From: Alentia gelatinosa
Lineage: Eukaryota; Annelida; Polychaeta; Phyllodocida; Polynoidae
Length of the DNA stretch: 64,000 nucleotides
Assembly (NCBI GenBank): GCA_950022655.1
Contig: OX465580.1
Coordinates: forward strand, 2,465,122-2,529,121
Reading direction: 5' to 3'
A program made the translations under genes and the position numbers. The notes beneath the pieces are model-generated. The model saw only the letters and a list, made by a program, of their open reading frames with translations. It was not told where the DNA came from and did not search any database. Below are positions 44,601 through 56,600 of this stretch, piece by piece; position 1 is the stretch's first letter, and the number at the start of each line of letters is the position of its first letter.

Positions 44601-47600
44601 CCGAACATAGATCTTGTGACCCAGTATAAGATAAGTAGCACAGAATATCTGCTGGGAGAGTGATATTGCCAGAACAACGAGCGAATACCCGAAAATAACG
44701 AACGAACGAGACTGCTGAATAGCGAGAGGGGTTATGAAACGCAAAATTAACAGGCACGTTGTTCGTCTCGCTATCCCAGCCGCTATTTTAAGGGTCCGCT
44801 AACTAAAACCTTCCGCTACTTATGAAACAGGGCCCTGAACCGCAGGTTGTTTTCGTAGTAACTATTAAAGAAATATATTAAAATCGGACATGGTTCTTGT
44901 GGCATCTTTACACACAGTTGTCTTCTTTTGATAGAACAGAGTCCTTGCTGTCATTTTATTGTCCAGATATGCCATGGGTAACACGTGTGGTTAGATGTGG
45001 CTCTACCACAAGTTTTGATCGAGATGGAAATTTTCTCCCAGGTCCGCGTACCTGTTTAAGGGTTGATTCCACAAGGATGTGCGACATATCCTGATCATGG
45101 CAGATTTGTTGACTCGCTAGGTCAGGATGAATTGTGTGCAAATATCTGGTTAAATGGCGGTAGTGGAATAGGCCCCTTTGAGCGATAATATCGGGTTCAT
45201 ACACAGGGTTAAGTGTGCGACCAGATCTTACAAGATTTATCCCGATTCATCAAGATGCAGCAAGGTGCTACAAGACACAGTCTGACCTTGGGAGACAAAA
45301 GAGACATCGTGCCGGTGGAATCAGCCCTTTACTCTGTTCTTATGTGCTTAGAGTTCTTAGTCTAGGCCGTTCCCCATCGGTTGCTAATGATGCATTTCCA
45401 GCCTGCCCTCACGACACGACTGCGGTCTGTGTATTTGTGGGCATCTCGTGTTTTCCTGTGTGTATATCAATACAGGGAACACCGGTCATCAGCAAAGCGG
45501 GCGCATTGGAGCCATCATTAAGCCTTTAGCTGCCGGTCATTATTGGGGGAAAGTATAGCGGAAAGCGAAAAGGAAATCCTGTTTCCCAGTTTTGTATTTC
45601 TGTCTGAAGTGGTTAAAACAGCTATCATGTTAAGACGATGCTACCTTGGAAATAGAAAGTAATTTTTTTCAAAATCTATTTTGTATTTCCTTTTAATTTT
45701 TGTATTTCCCGGTAAAGGTGGAATTGTATTTACATGAATTTAACATTGATGATGCCATAAGCAGTGCTTGAACAGGTGGTCGTGTCCTAGTCATGTCCGA
45801 AAACCTAATAAGTGGAATGGCTACACATGCATTGCGTAGGTAGGCTGACAGCAACGAACGAGAGAAGAGCGGGACGGGAATTTGGGATGAACATGCCACG
45901 AACATGATCGCCACTAAATTGTTAAATGGAATTTCACCTTAATCAGCGATGGCTATAATTCTAGTGACTACAGAATGAGTCCTTTCCTTCGCGAATAATC
46001 AGCTCTTAAATAAATGCCTTCCTACAACGACAACAAATTAATTCATAAATACTCTAATGCAATCAACACAATCCTATTTACATTGTCGCATGATTAATTG
46101 TCTGAAACCATTGGCGCGAAACCACATTATTCAAACTCTGATGATCAAGTATGTTTCTGTGTTTTTTCAAGGTCTCGTCAGTCAGTGTAAGTCGGGGGGA
46201 GTTTGGGAGATTCAGGTGGCATTCTGCTGTTCATAGTCTAAAGGGGGTTTTCCACCAGTCTGCGCATGCCAAACATGTATATAATGTACAAACCCACCGG
46301 CCCGTTCCATGGCCAACATCACGCAACAGCTGTGTAGGCCACAGGCATCCCGTAAAAGCTAATTAATCAGGTTTTCAGGGCTATCGCCTATTCCAATGCC
46401 GTGCAGCTGACGCCGTTGAGCATGTGACATGTTCCACCGCGTCGACCTCTATACCTGCCTCACACCGGGTGTCTGGGCAGTGGCCGTGCGATATACTTTT
46501 GTGGTCATGCAGTCAGTCTGGTGGAAGACGCCCTTAAACCGCCTCTCTTCACTGTCTTTACTGGTTTTCTCGGGGCCTGACACTGTTTCGTAGTAGATGT
46601 GGAAGGCAGCTATTGACGAGTTATTTGGCTTTTTCTCCTACATATGCATCCCCTAGTCGGTGTTTTCCAATCTCGACCTATACAAAAAGCATAAAAAGAT
46701 TCTTTCTTGATTGCACGAAATGGATTTTGACTGTTTTTTTCTATAAAATACTTGATTCATTTCAGGTGTGGTAGAGCATGAAGGAAAAGTAACTGTTCTT
46801 AAAAAAACTTTCTTTGAAATAATACTTTCTTTAGAATTTGAACTTAACCCTTCAAGAGCCACACATCTTTCCCCATGTACCCATACTATGGCAGGCACCA
46901 GAACCAATTGTGGCCTTTTTATGACCGGCTTTTGTTGTCAATATTATAAAAAGAAATTACAAATTTAAAATTTCCAGTTAATCTGTATTTTTTATTAGAA
47001 CTTTCCAATATTTCAAAGACCTACTGGCGACACCTAGCATAATATCTCATATAATTTTTATGATTCTGCCATTATTTTCTAAAAAGTTACAAAGGAACGA
47101 ATACAGAGTGGTTTATCCATTCCGTACGGGAATGCCATATGGCATTGTCCGGCCCTGGCCAGGGGAATGCCATATGGCATTGTCCTGCCATGGCCAAGGG
47201 AATGCCATATGGCATTGCCCTGCCAGAAAGGGTTAAGTAAAAGATGCATCATTCGCCTTTGCGGAGTGATTGTGAAGAGGTTGCCAGGTATTGTTCGTAA
47301 TCCGTGTAGGATTGATGTGCGATTTCTTAGCATGCTGTAAAATAACTATTCAACTCAATATTTCCATCACTCAGTCTTTCCCAGTAGAAACTCACCATAT
47401 TCAGTAAATAAATAAAGATGAATGTTATTTGAATTATTATTTATTTACGCTAAGCATTGGGTCACATGTATCAATATTCTGATTTCACGAATATTAAATC
47501 CCCAAATCAAATGGCTTTTATTGGTGCTTGACCAATTTCAAAGAATCAAAAGCGACAAATCAATGTAACTGACTGTTTCGGTCTCTAAGTCTCTTTCAGT

Positions 47601-50600
47601 AGAAATCTCTCTTACCCTTTCAACTTTCTGCTTTCGGTCCAAACATCATGTTTCTTGTTTCAGTACAAATGAAACCAACTTGGGTTTGGGTTTGTTCCTG
47701 TGCGGATGGATATTAATTGTTCCGTCTTGATTACAGGACTATTTTCACGCGCACAGACCGACACACCTTCGTGGATCCGGACTACGCGTACACCGACGAT
47801 GAGGCTCAGGCTATCCAGGCGCACAAGGCCTACTACCTGGACTTCATCGACTACCTGCGAGAGAGCCGGCGAAACAGAGAGCGAGCAAAGTGAGACATCA
47901 TTCTCCTTCGTGTTTAACTGTTGGGCAGATAGCTAATGGCCAGTTCACACTGTGCGATTTTAGGTACATAGGTTCGCCCAGTCTGAGACTTGGCGTACTT
48001 TCAGGTGCGTAACGCGACAAAGCGCACAGTGTGAGTTTCCTGCTGGTCTGATACTGAGCGTACCGGGTATTATCCTACCCCTAATATAAAATTCCATAGG
48101 CTTAACATTGAGTTTCCATATGCCACGCTGACTGGCATACAGAGTTTTATATGCCACTAGTGGCATACAGCATTGTTATCAGGTATTATCTTACCCCTAA
48201 TATAAAATCCCATAGGCTTAACATTGAGTTTCCATATGCCACGCTGACTGGCATACAGAGTTTTATATGCCACTAGTGGCATACAGCATTGTTATCACAT
48301 AATATTCCAAAATCAAGGAGATAGGGTAGGATAAAATCAAAACCTGATTCGTTTTAATCTTGGCCACCGTATTCCACTCCTGAAGTTTTGGCTCCAGACT
48401 TCACTCGGCTTCGCCTCATGAAGTCACTTTGCCAAACTCCAGTCGTGGAATACGGTGGCCAAGATTAAACCTCATCCAGTTTTACGATACGCCCAGTCTC
48501 AGACTGGAGGTAACTCAGGTACGCCCAGTCACGCTCAATCAATCAGGTACACCCATTCACAAGCGTTTTTAAATATTAAACGTGTTTGATATTTAAGGCC
48601 AGGCTAGCACTGTGCGACTTTGAGGACTTGCAAGCCCGTACCCTGTGTGCTGCATTCCTTGCGCTTCGTAGCGGTACCGGCTCGCAAGCCCCTCCCAAGT
48701 CATACAGTGTGAACTGGCCTTAATGTTCCCTGGGTGCCGCTACTTTGCCCCTGAACTAAAAGAATGGATGACACACAGGATAAAGGCCATGGAGAACGGA
48801 CTGCAATACTCGTACGGGCATGAAGAACGAGTTCCCAATGCTAAGTCTATGGGACAAAAATACCAGGGGTTAGAAAATTAATCATCTTATTAATAAGCAA
48901 ACGTCCTGACTGTGGGCGAAACGGTTCTCATTCTCAGCCAGAAATTGATTTCATACGGCCTTTGGCATCAGGCCCTATGAAAGCGATGACTCGCCTTGAA
49001 TGAAAACCGTTTCGTCCGCAGTACAGATGTTTCCTAATGATGCTCATCCTTACTTACGCTTGTTCTTTGCTCACAGAATCCTGGCCAGGTAGGCGTCAAA
49101 TCCCCCAGTCTGACGGACACCTGTTTTTATTACGTAGACTCCCTCGCAACTGCACGTGTTAAAAACATAACTTTGTTTACGTTTTAAACTTGTGATGTGG
49201 CACATGCATGTGTGTCAGTTGATCGTGTTTTCTGAGACTTGTATCTCACAGGAAACCTGCATGCGGTTAAAACCAAGTTGGTGGACATTTAAAGGCCTGT
49301 TCCACTTATCGTTCCCAGGCCCGTTCCCCGCCCCGTTCCAGCGTTACACAGTAGCCGTAGGGGCACCGCCGTTGAGCATGTTTCCTGCTCCACCAAACTG
49401 ACTTCTGTAACAACCTTCGGCAGGCCCGCGTTGATTTCATTGTGGTCAGTTCTTGGTAATGACCCTTTAGAAAGGAGTATATAATTTGAGAATACAAACT
49501 TTGATATTGTATCTCAGTTCCCTGCTCCCGTCTTTACCGTCCCTTCAGTCCCGAGATACCGATAAACTACTGATATCTGAAATTTCAACATTTTCATTTT
49601 TTTTTTTTTTATGTATACGGGAGATCAACAAATCCCAACGGCGACCGCCTTTGATCGATTCCCGAAAATGGGAATCTGTAACCACCGCACTACTCTGTCA
49701 TTCACGGGCCAAATAATCTTTATTTATAACCCAGATAAAAACATCTGTTCACAACACATATATGACAGTACAAGTCCAGGTATTACAAACTGGCACCTTG
49801 ATAGAACCCTTCAAAGCTGATTACGATGCCTGATGAGCCGAGCACGGCAAAACCTTGACTTTTTTCCCCCCAGTTTGACTCCCAAACTCCTCACAATAAT
49901 TAATTGTGACCACAAACAGTATCACACTGTTGGTTTCCTATGGATCCCCATAGAGACACCGGGGATACGGTTGTTGACACTATGATGTCACATCTGACAG
50001 TGCGCCATGGTTACAGTGGTTAGGGGCAGTTCTAATAACTGCCATTCAAGGTAGCATCGCTTAGGGAGCAGGACGTTGCCACGTCTATATACATTTATAA
50101 TCATCTAAATTCCACAATATCTACATGCCGGCTGCTCACAGCCCTACCCTGACAGAAGTCTCGCAGCACCAAGCCAGCGACACATCCCCAAGAGATGTTA
50201 ACAGGCTGTCAAAATGTGCTGGGTATTCAGAAAGCAACTGAATCTCTTTAACTGATTTATACACATGTCCCACAGCTCTGAGCATGTTTTACAACCAGTC
50301 TTGACACGGTCCAGTCATTTTTCCCTCTAGATTTGATTCCCGATTCTATTTTCTAACAATAGCTTGCACCACTGGTAGTCATGTGGTAGATTCGTATGTG
50401 GTAGATTCGCAGATACCCGATTCCCGAACAGCCCCGCACTCCTAGTTTACATCTGCGTTTGTCTTCCAGCATGTATGGCGGAACGATCAGGTAAGATGGA
50501 GTAGAATTAGGGATTGCCGAGAGTTACAGGGTTTGTCGAGAAAACTGCTTTGTCCATTGCAAGCTTTGATCGGAAAAACAAATTTATAACAACGATGGCA

Positions 50601-53600
50601 GCTTTTCATTTTTTCATTGAAATCCATCTTTTCGGTGTCAGTATATAAACATCCTTGTGTAAAATAGAAATATAATGTTAATTGACCTCATTCAAATCAA
50701 TATAACATGTTTGAACCTACCCTCAGACCCTCAGCCCTATTTTATGGAAGACGCCAACATGATTGCCATTTTTTCTCGGTCTCTCTGAGGCAGCAAATTC
50801 CACGTGAAAACATTGCCATTTTTGTTCTGACCCCAACTGACATCCATGTAATATTTAGTAGAAAAGAGAGTTAGTACTGTTAGTGTTTATCGCACGGCTG
50901 ACAGGTCGCGTATTACTGCGTGAGGCGTTAGCCGAGCGTAGTGAGAAGCCGACCTGACCGGAGTGCGATAAACACTCACACTACTAACTCGAGTTAAGTT
51001 TAGTATTTATCCTACCCCTTTCAAGGACTTTAGAACTCGGTGGCCAAGTGGTAGGGGTGTTCGCCTCGAGCATGGGAGGTCGTGGGTTCAAACCCCGGCC
51101 GGGTCATACCAAAGACTTACACAAAAATGGTACCCACTGCCCATTCGGCTTAACACCCGCCATAAGAATGAGATGTAGGGGTCTAGGGCCCGAGTGGAAG
51201 AACGGCCATATAACCGAATTCGGTGATTGTCTGAAACAATATTCCCTTAAAAATTGTCAAAAAAAAGAGAATATTAATCAGCTATTTTACTTCATCTAAG
51301 TTGCTTGAGCGGGTGAAATTTGCGGCTGCCAAGTAACACCATAGGTCGTCAACATTTCATAGACCACCTTAGTGTGACGTCACTGACATATTAGCTGCTG
51401 ATTGGTCATGTTTTTTTTATTACCCTCCTGGAATGTCCCCTGGGATGTTAAACAATCAAACAAACACAGGACCAATAATGGAGTAAACCCGTGCTGGTCT
51501 CTACCTTCGCCCCGGGGAGGAGAGTACGACAGATATTCTTGTCAGACGGACTCCAGTCCCAGACCTACATAGCATGCGTTAGTGCTAAAGGTTGTGATAA
51601 AAAACGCATAATGTCATAAAATGCACAACAATGGAGAGGATGGTAACACGGCATCTCTCATTGTTACCCGTCACATTCTTACCCCAGTAACGATTTGTGC
51701 ACAGATTTTATCGAAAAAACTTCACGAAATTGCATAAACTGGATTCTGCTTCAGGCTTGATTCCATTTGGCTGAATGTGTTGCCAATCCTCATTTGAGCC
51801 TTAATCGGGAGGCTTCTTTAGCCCTGATCTGAATGGGGACCGAACATGGCCAGAACCGTATCGGGACATAATTCTTGTAAATGGAATCAATCCATTAAGT
51901 AGAGGCTATAATGAATAGGCTTGGTTTCTGAATATGTTCATAATCTAAACATGTTTTTGTAAATAGTCTGTGGGTTAGTTTTAGCGTCTACTTAAGGCAG
52001 AATCCATTTTGTGTCATTGATACCTATTGCTTTCACACAGAAAGAAATACGAAGAAGATGGGACAAGCAGTTGAGATGTAAAAGACGTTCACGTTGATTT
52101 GACAGTTTTCACTAGAGGTGTTTTAAATGTAGCGATATAATCTTCCACACTTACTTGTCATTGAGATGTATGGTAGATTCTGTGTAGGTAATTAAAGGCT
52201 GGATATTGTCGGTATTTCAACTCTCTTGATCCTCTCCGCAGGGAGTTCAAAGAGACTAACAATGACGTGGATATCGCCATCAAACCGGCAGCCGGCCTGC
52301 GCCCGAAGAAGCTCACCATCGAGGAAGTGAAGCCTGACCCCAAACGTAAGTTTCCTATTTAAGGCTCAATTCCAGTTACTCGAATTATGTCCCGATCCTG
52401 CTCGGGCCATGTTCGGTCCCTATTTGGATCAGGGCTAAAGCAGCTCCCCGATTCGGCCTGAGTGGTGATTGGCAACTAATGCACCCAAATGGAATCAAGC
52501 CTTTAGATCATCTACTTTCACAAGTTTAATCAATAGAGAGTCGGGTGTATGTGGTAATTAAGATATGGTGATGATTTTCAGAACTCCACATTTTTCCGTG
52601 TCTTTTTCTAATTTATGACAGAATTTCTATATTCTGTGGCAATGAAATATTTTCAGCTACAACAAAAAAAATCCTGCTTATATTCCAAATTTAATCAATT
52701 GACCTTGAAAATATCAGAAGACATAAACATAAATGCAACTAAATTATATAAAAGAAACAAACTTACAAGACAAGGTAACTGAAATTTCAGCTAGTTTTTA
52801 CACTTATGATCGATTAAAATTTTGGCATAATAAAATAAAAATAAAATAAAAATTATAAACTAAATAAATCTATACATGAAGAGGTCAAAGGACACTTCTA
52901 CCGGTAGACAACGTGTGTGCATTTTCTATACACTCTGTGTAGAGGTAGGAGTATGTGGTGCGGTGCAAACCCTCCGTCCCCTCCCTCACAAATTTTAAAG
53001 GATATGAAAAAATGGAGGTCTCATAACGTGTTTCTTGTTCTAGCTCCGACTCCCCCGAACAGTAACTTCAGACTGCTGAGCACGAAGAAGTTGGCCGAGG
53101 CCGAAAGAGCCTCTGCACAAAAGGTACGCAAGTCTCACTGACAAACATTATATTATTATTCTCTGCAGCATTTTTACTACAAAGAGCATGGAATTAAAGG
53201 AAAACACCCATTTAAGGATTCTATTTACCCTCATTTTGTCCCGATCCTGCTCGGGAGACATAGTTACTGTGGCTGAATGGAATCTGTTCTGTGTTGTTTT
53301 GTGTCAGAAATATTCACCGAGTTCGAAGAACAAGGTGAATATTTCTGACACAAAACAACACGGAACAGATGTAAATCAGACAAATGTAAAGGTCATTTTA
53401 CAACAAGTCACGTGGTATGGAGTACAAGGAATATTAGTTCTGCACAGTGTGCACGAACGGAATCCGTACAGCTGGCCAGTAAGTGTGAGACTTCTATAGA
53501 ACAGCATCTGCACAGTGTGCATGAACGGAATCCGTACAGCTGGCCAGTAAGTGTGAGACGTTCGTGCACAGTGTGCATGAACGGAATCCGTACAGCTGGC

Positions 53601-56600
53601 CAGTAAGTGTGAGACGTTCGTGCACAGTGTGCATGAACGGAATCCGTACAGCTGGCCAGTAAGTGTGAGACATTCGTGTACAGTGTGCACGAACGGAATC
53701 CGTACAGCTGGCCAGTAAGTGTGAGACGTTCGTGTACAGTGTGCACGAACGGAATCCGTACAGCTGGCCAGTAAGTGTGAGACGTTTGTGTACAGTGTGC
53801 ACGAACGGAATCCGTACAGCTGGCCAGTAAGTGTGAGACGTTCGTGTATAGTGTGCACGAACGGAATCCGTACAGCTGGCCAGTAAGTGTGAGACGTTCG
53901 TGTACAGTGTGCACGAACGGAATCCGTACAGCTGGCCAGTAACTGAGACAATCGTGCATAGGTATGTAATAATACCTGCCACATATACTTTTTTTAATTT
54001 TTTTTTAGCTGCGATAGAGTGCAGTTAGGCCTAGCCACGTATTATAATTGCCACATATACTTTATAGCAAAATATTTTCTTTTCCTGTTGTGACCAACTT
54101 TTTTTGCAAAAGTGTTAATTTACTTGGCTGGAAAAAGTTTTCCACATAAATTGTACATAGATTTACATATTCCCTACTCAAAGGTAATCAAATAAACGTA
54201 ATGAAAATTAGATTGCATTACATTAGAAAGCTGTGTCACAGCCAGGAGGGCCGCTCATGTCACTAACAACTCAGGTGTCATGTCAGCACTCCCTGCCCCC
54301 ATGTGGCCAGACCGGGAACTAGAGCGAGGAAATAATGAGGTTAAACATGCCATTCACTACATGGCTGCCGTACGGTCAACATCAAGACAGGGAGGAGCTG
54401 CTACAAAATGGTGACTGTCTTAATGCAGTCTTTTTAGTACTAATAAATACGAACAATTTAGATGACTAATCTCTTCGCATAGAAACCAATATGAGTGATC
54501 ACGATAGGGACGTAGACACTGGAACTTTACACTGTGTTCTAAAATTACAGAGTCGGCAGACCATGCAGGTAACTGTAGTTCTCCAACGTTCATTCAGAAG
54601 TTTAAATGTTCTGTTGTATTATCCAAAACATTTACTCCCTTGTTCTCTTGTATTCCTGCTCTCATGCTGAGTATGATGTATGATTCCATGGTGTAAATCG
54701 TGTTTGTGTGCTCTATGGTACATAGCAAACTTGTCAAACTTTTCCCGCATTCAAATCTTCATAAATGTTGTATGAAAACTGAGTTGGCTTTTCATCTTCC
54801 AGCCATTATTGTAAATGTTAAATGGAAACTCAATTTGCACTTTCTCCTATGATCCATGTATAGACTTAACGTAAATGTTGAACGGAAACTGGGTTCTCAC
54901 TTTCTACTGCGATCCATGTATAGACTTAACGTAAATATTGAACGGAAACCGGGTTCTCACTTTCTCCTGCGATCCATGTATAGACTTAATGTAAATATTG
55001 AACGGAAACCGGGTTCGCACTTTCTCCTGCAATCCATGTATAGACTTAACGTAAATATTGAACGGAAACCGGGTTCGCACTTTCTCCTGCGATCCATGTA
55101 TAGACTTAACGTAAATATTGAACGGAAACCGGGTTCGCACTTTCTCCTGCGATCCATGTATAGACTTAACGTAAATGTTGGATGGAAACTGGGTTCGCAC
55201 TTTCTCCTGAGAGCCATGTATGGAGTCAACGTAAATATTGAATGGAAACCGGGTTCTCACTTTCTCCTGCGATCCATGTATAGACTTAATGTAAATATTG
55301 AACGGAAACCGGGTTCGCACTTTCTCCTGCAATCCATGTATAGACTTAACGTAAATATTGAACGGAAACCGGGTTCACACTTTCTCCTGCGATCCATGTA
55401 TAGACTTAATGTAAATATTGAACGGAAACCGGGTTCGCACTTTCTCCTGCGATCCATGTATAGACTTAACGTAAATGTTGGATGGAAACTGGGTTCGCAC
55501 TTTCTCCTGAGAGCCATGTATGGAGTCAACGTAAATGTTGAATGGAAACTGGGTTCTCACTTTCTCCTGAGGGCCACATGTTGATTTAACGTAAATGTTG
55601 AACAGAAACTGAGTTCGCACTTTCATCTGTGGGCCATGAATAGACATAACGTAATGGCGAGTGGAAACTGAGTTCCATTCTATTGTAGGCTATGTATAGA
55701 CTTGACATAAATGTTGAACGGAAACTGTGTTCATAATTTCTCCTGTGGGCCATGTACGGACTTAACATAAATGTTGAATGGAAACTGAGTTCGCATTTTC
55801 TCCTGCGATCCATGTATAGACTTAACGTAAATGTTAAATGGAAACTGAGTTTGCACTTTCTCCTGAGGGCCATGTATAGACTTAACGTAATGCTGAATGG
55901 AAAATGAATTTGTGCTTTCTATTGCAGGCCATGTGTAGACTTGACATAAATGTTGAACGGAAACAGAGTTTGCACTTTCTACTGGTACTTACTGCGATCC
56001 ATGTATAGACTTAACGTAAATGTTAAATGGAAACTGAGTTTGCACTTTCTCCTGCGATCCATGTATAGACTTAATGTAAATATTTTATGGAAACTGGGTT
56101 CGCACCTTCTCCTGAGAGCCATGTATGGACATTACATAAATTTTGAACGGAAACTGAGTCTGCACTTTCTCCTGCAACAACAAAGTGAATCCAGAGATGT
56201 TTGAGGATACCTCGCCCTTGTGCTCCTGTTTTCTATTTTTCACTTAATAAATTCAGCCAAGTACTTGATATTTTCAGTCTATACTTGGATATTATGGCTA
56301 TAACCTGAGATTATGGCTCATACTCAGAGATTCTGGCTGCGTACTTGATCTTGTCAGTTTATACTCCACGATTTTAGCTCGTATCTTAATCTTGTCAGAT
56401 CAAAGTCTGAGATTTCGGCCTGGTACTTGATCTTGTTGGTTCTTACTCTGCAATTAGGGCCCGGTACTTGATCAGTTTACACTCTGAGATTATGGCTGCA
56501 TTTTTCATCTTGTTGGTTTGTACTCTATGAATATGGCTCGTAATTTAATCTTGTCAGTTCATACTTAGAGATTATGACTGCATATTTGATCTTGTTGGTT

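Noticed and set aside
51046..51117. tRNA-like segment with A and B boxes
   Set aside because: No complete cloverleaf or plausible acceptor pairing, and it continues into a non-tRNA body, so it is a SINE head.
53376..53984. Overlapping minus-strand frames of up to 202 codons
   Set aside because: All three minus frames are open across a 56-bp array, a sign of repeat artefact.
54856..55584. Open frame of 242 codons with a 20-residue repeat
   Set aside because: A 60-bp array gives an uninterrupted frame by period alone; open on both strands, inside a CFAP47 intron.
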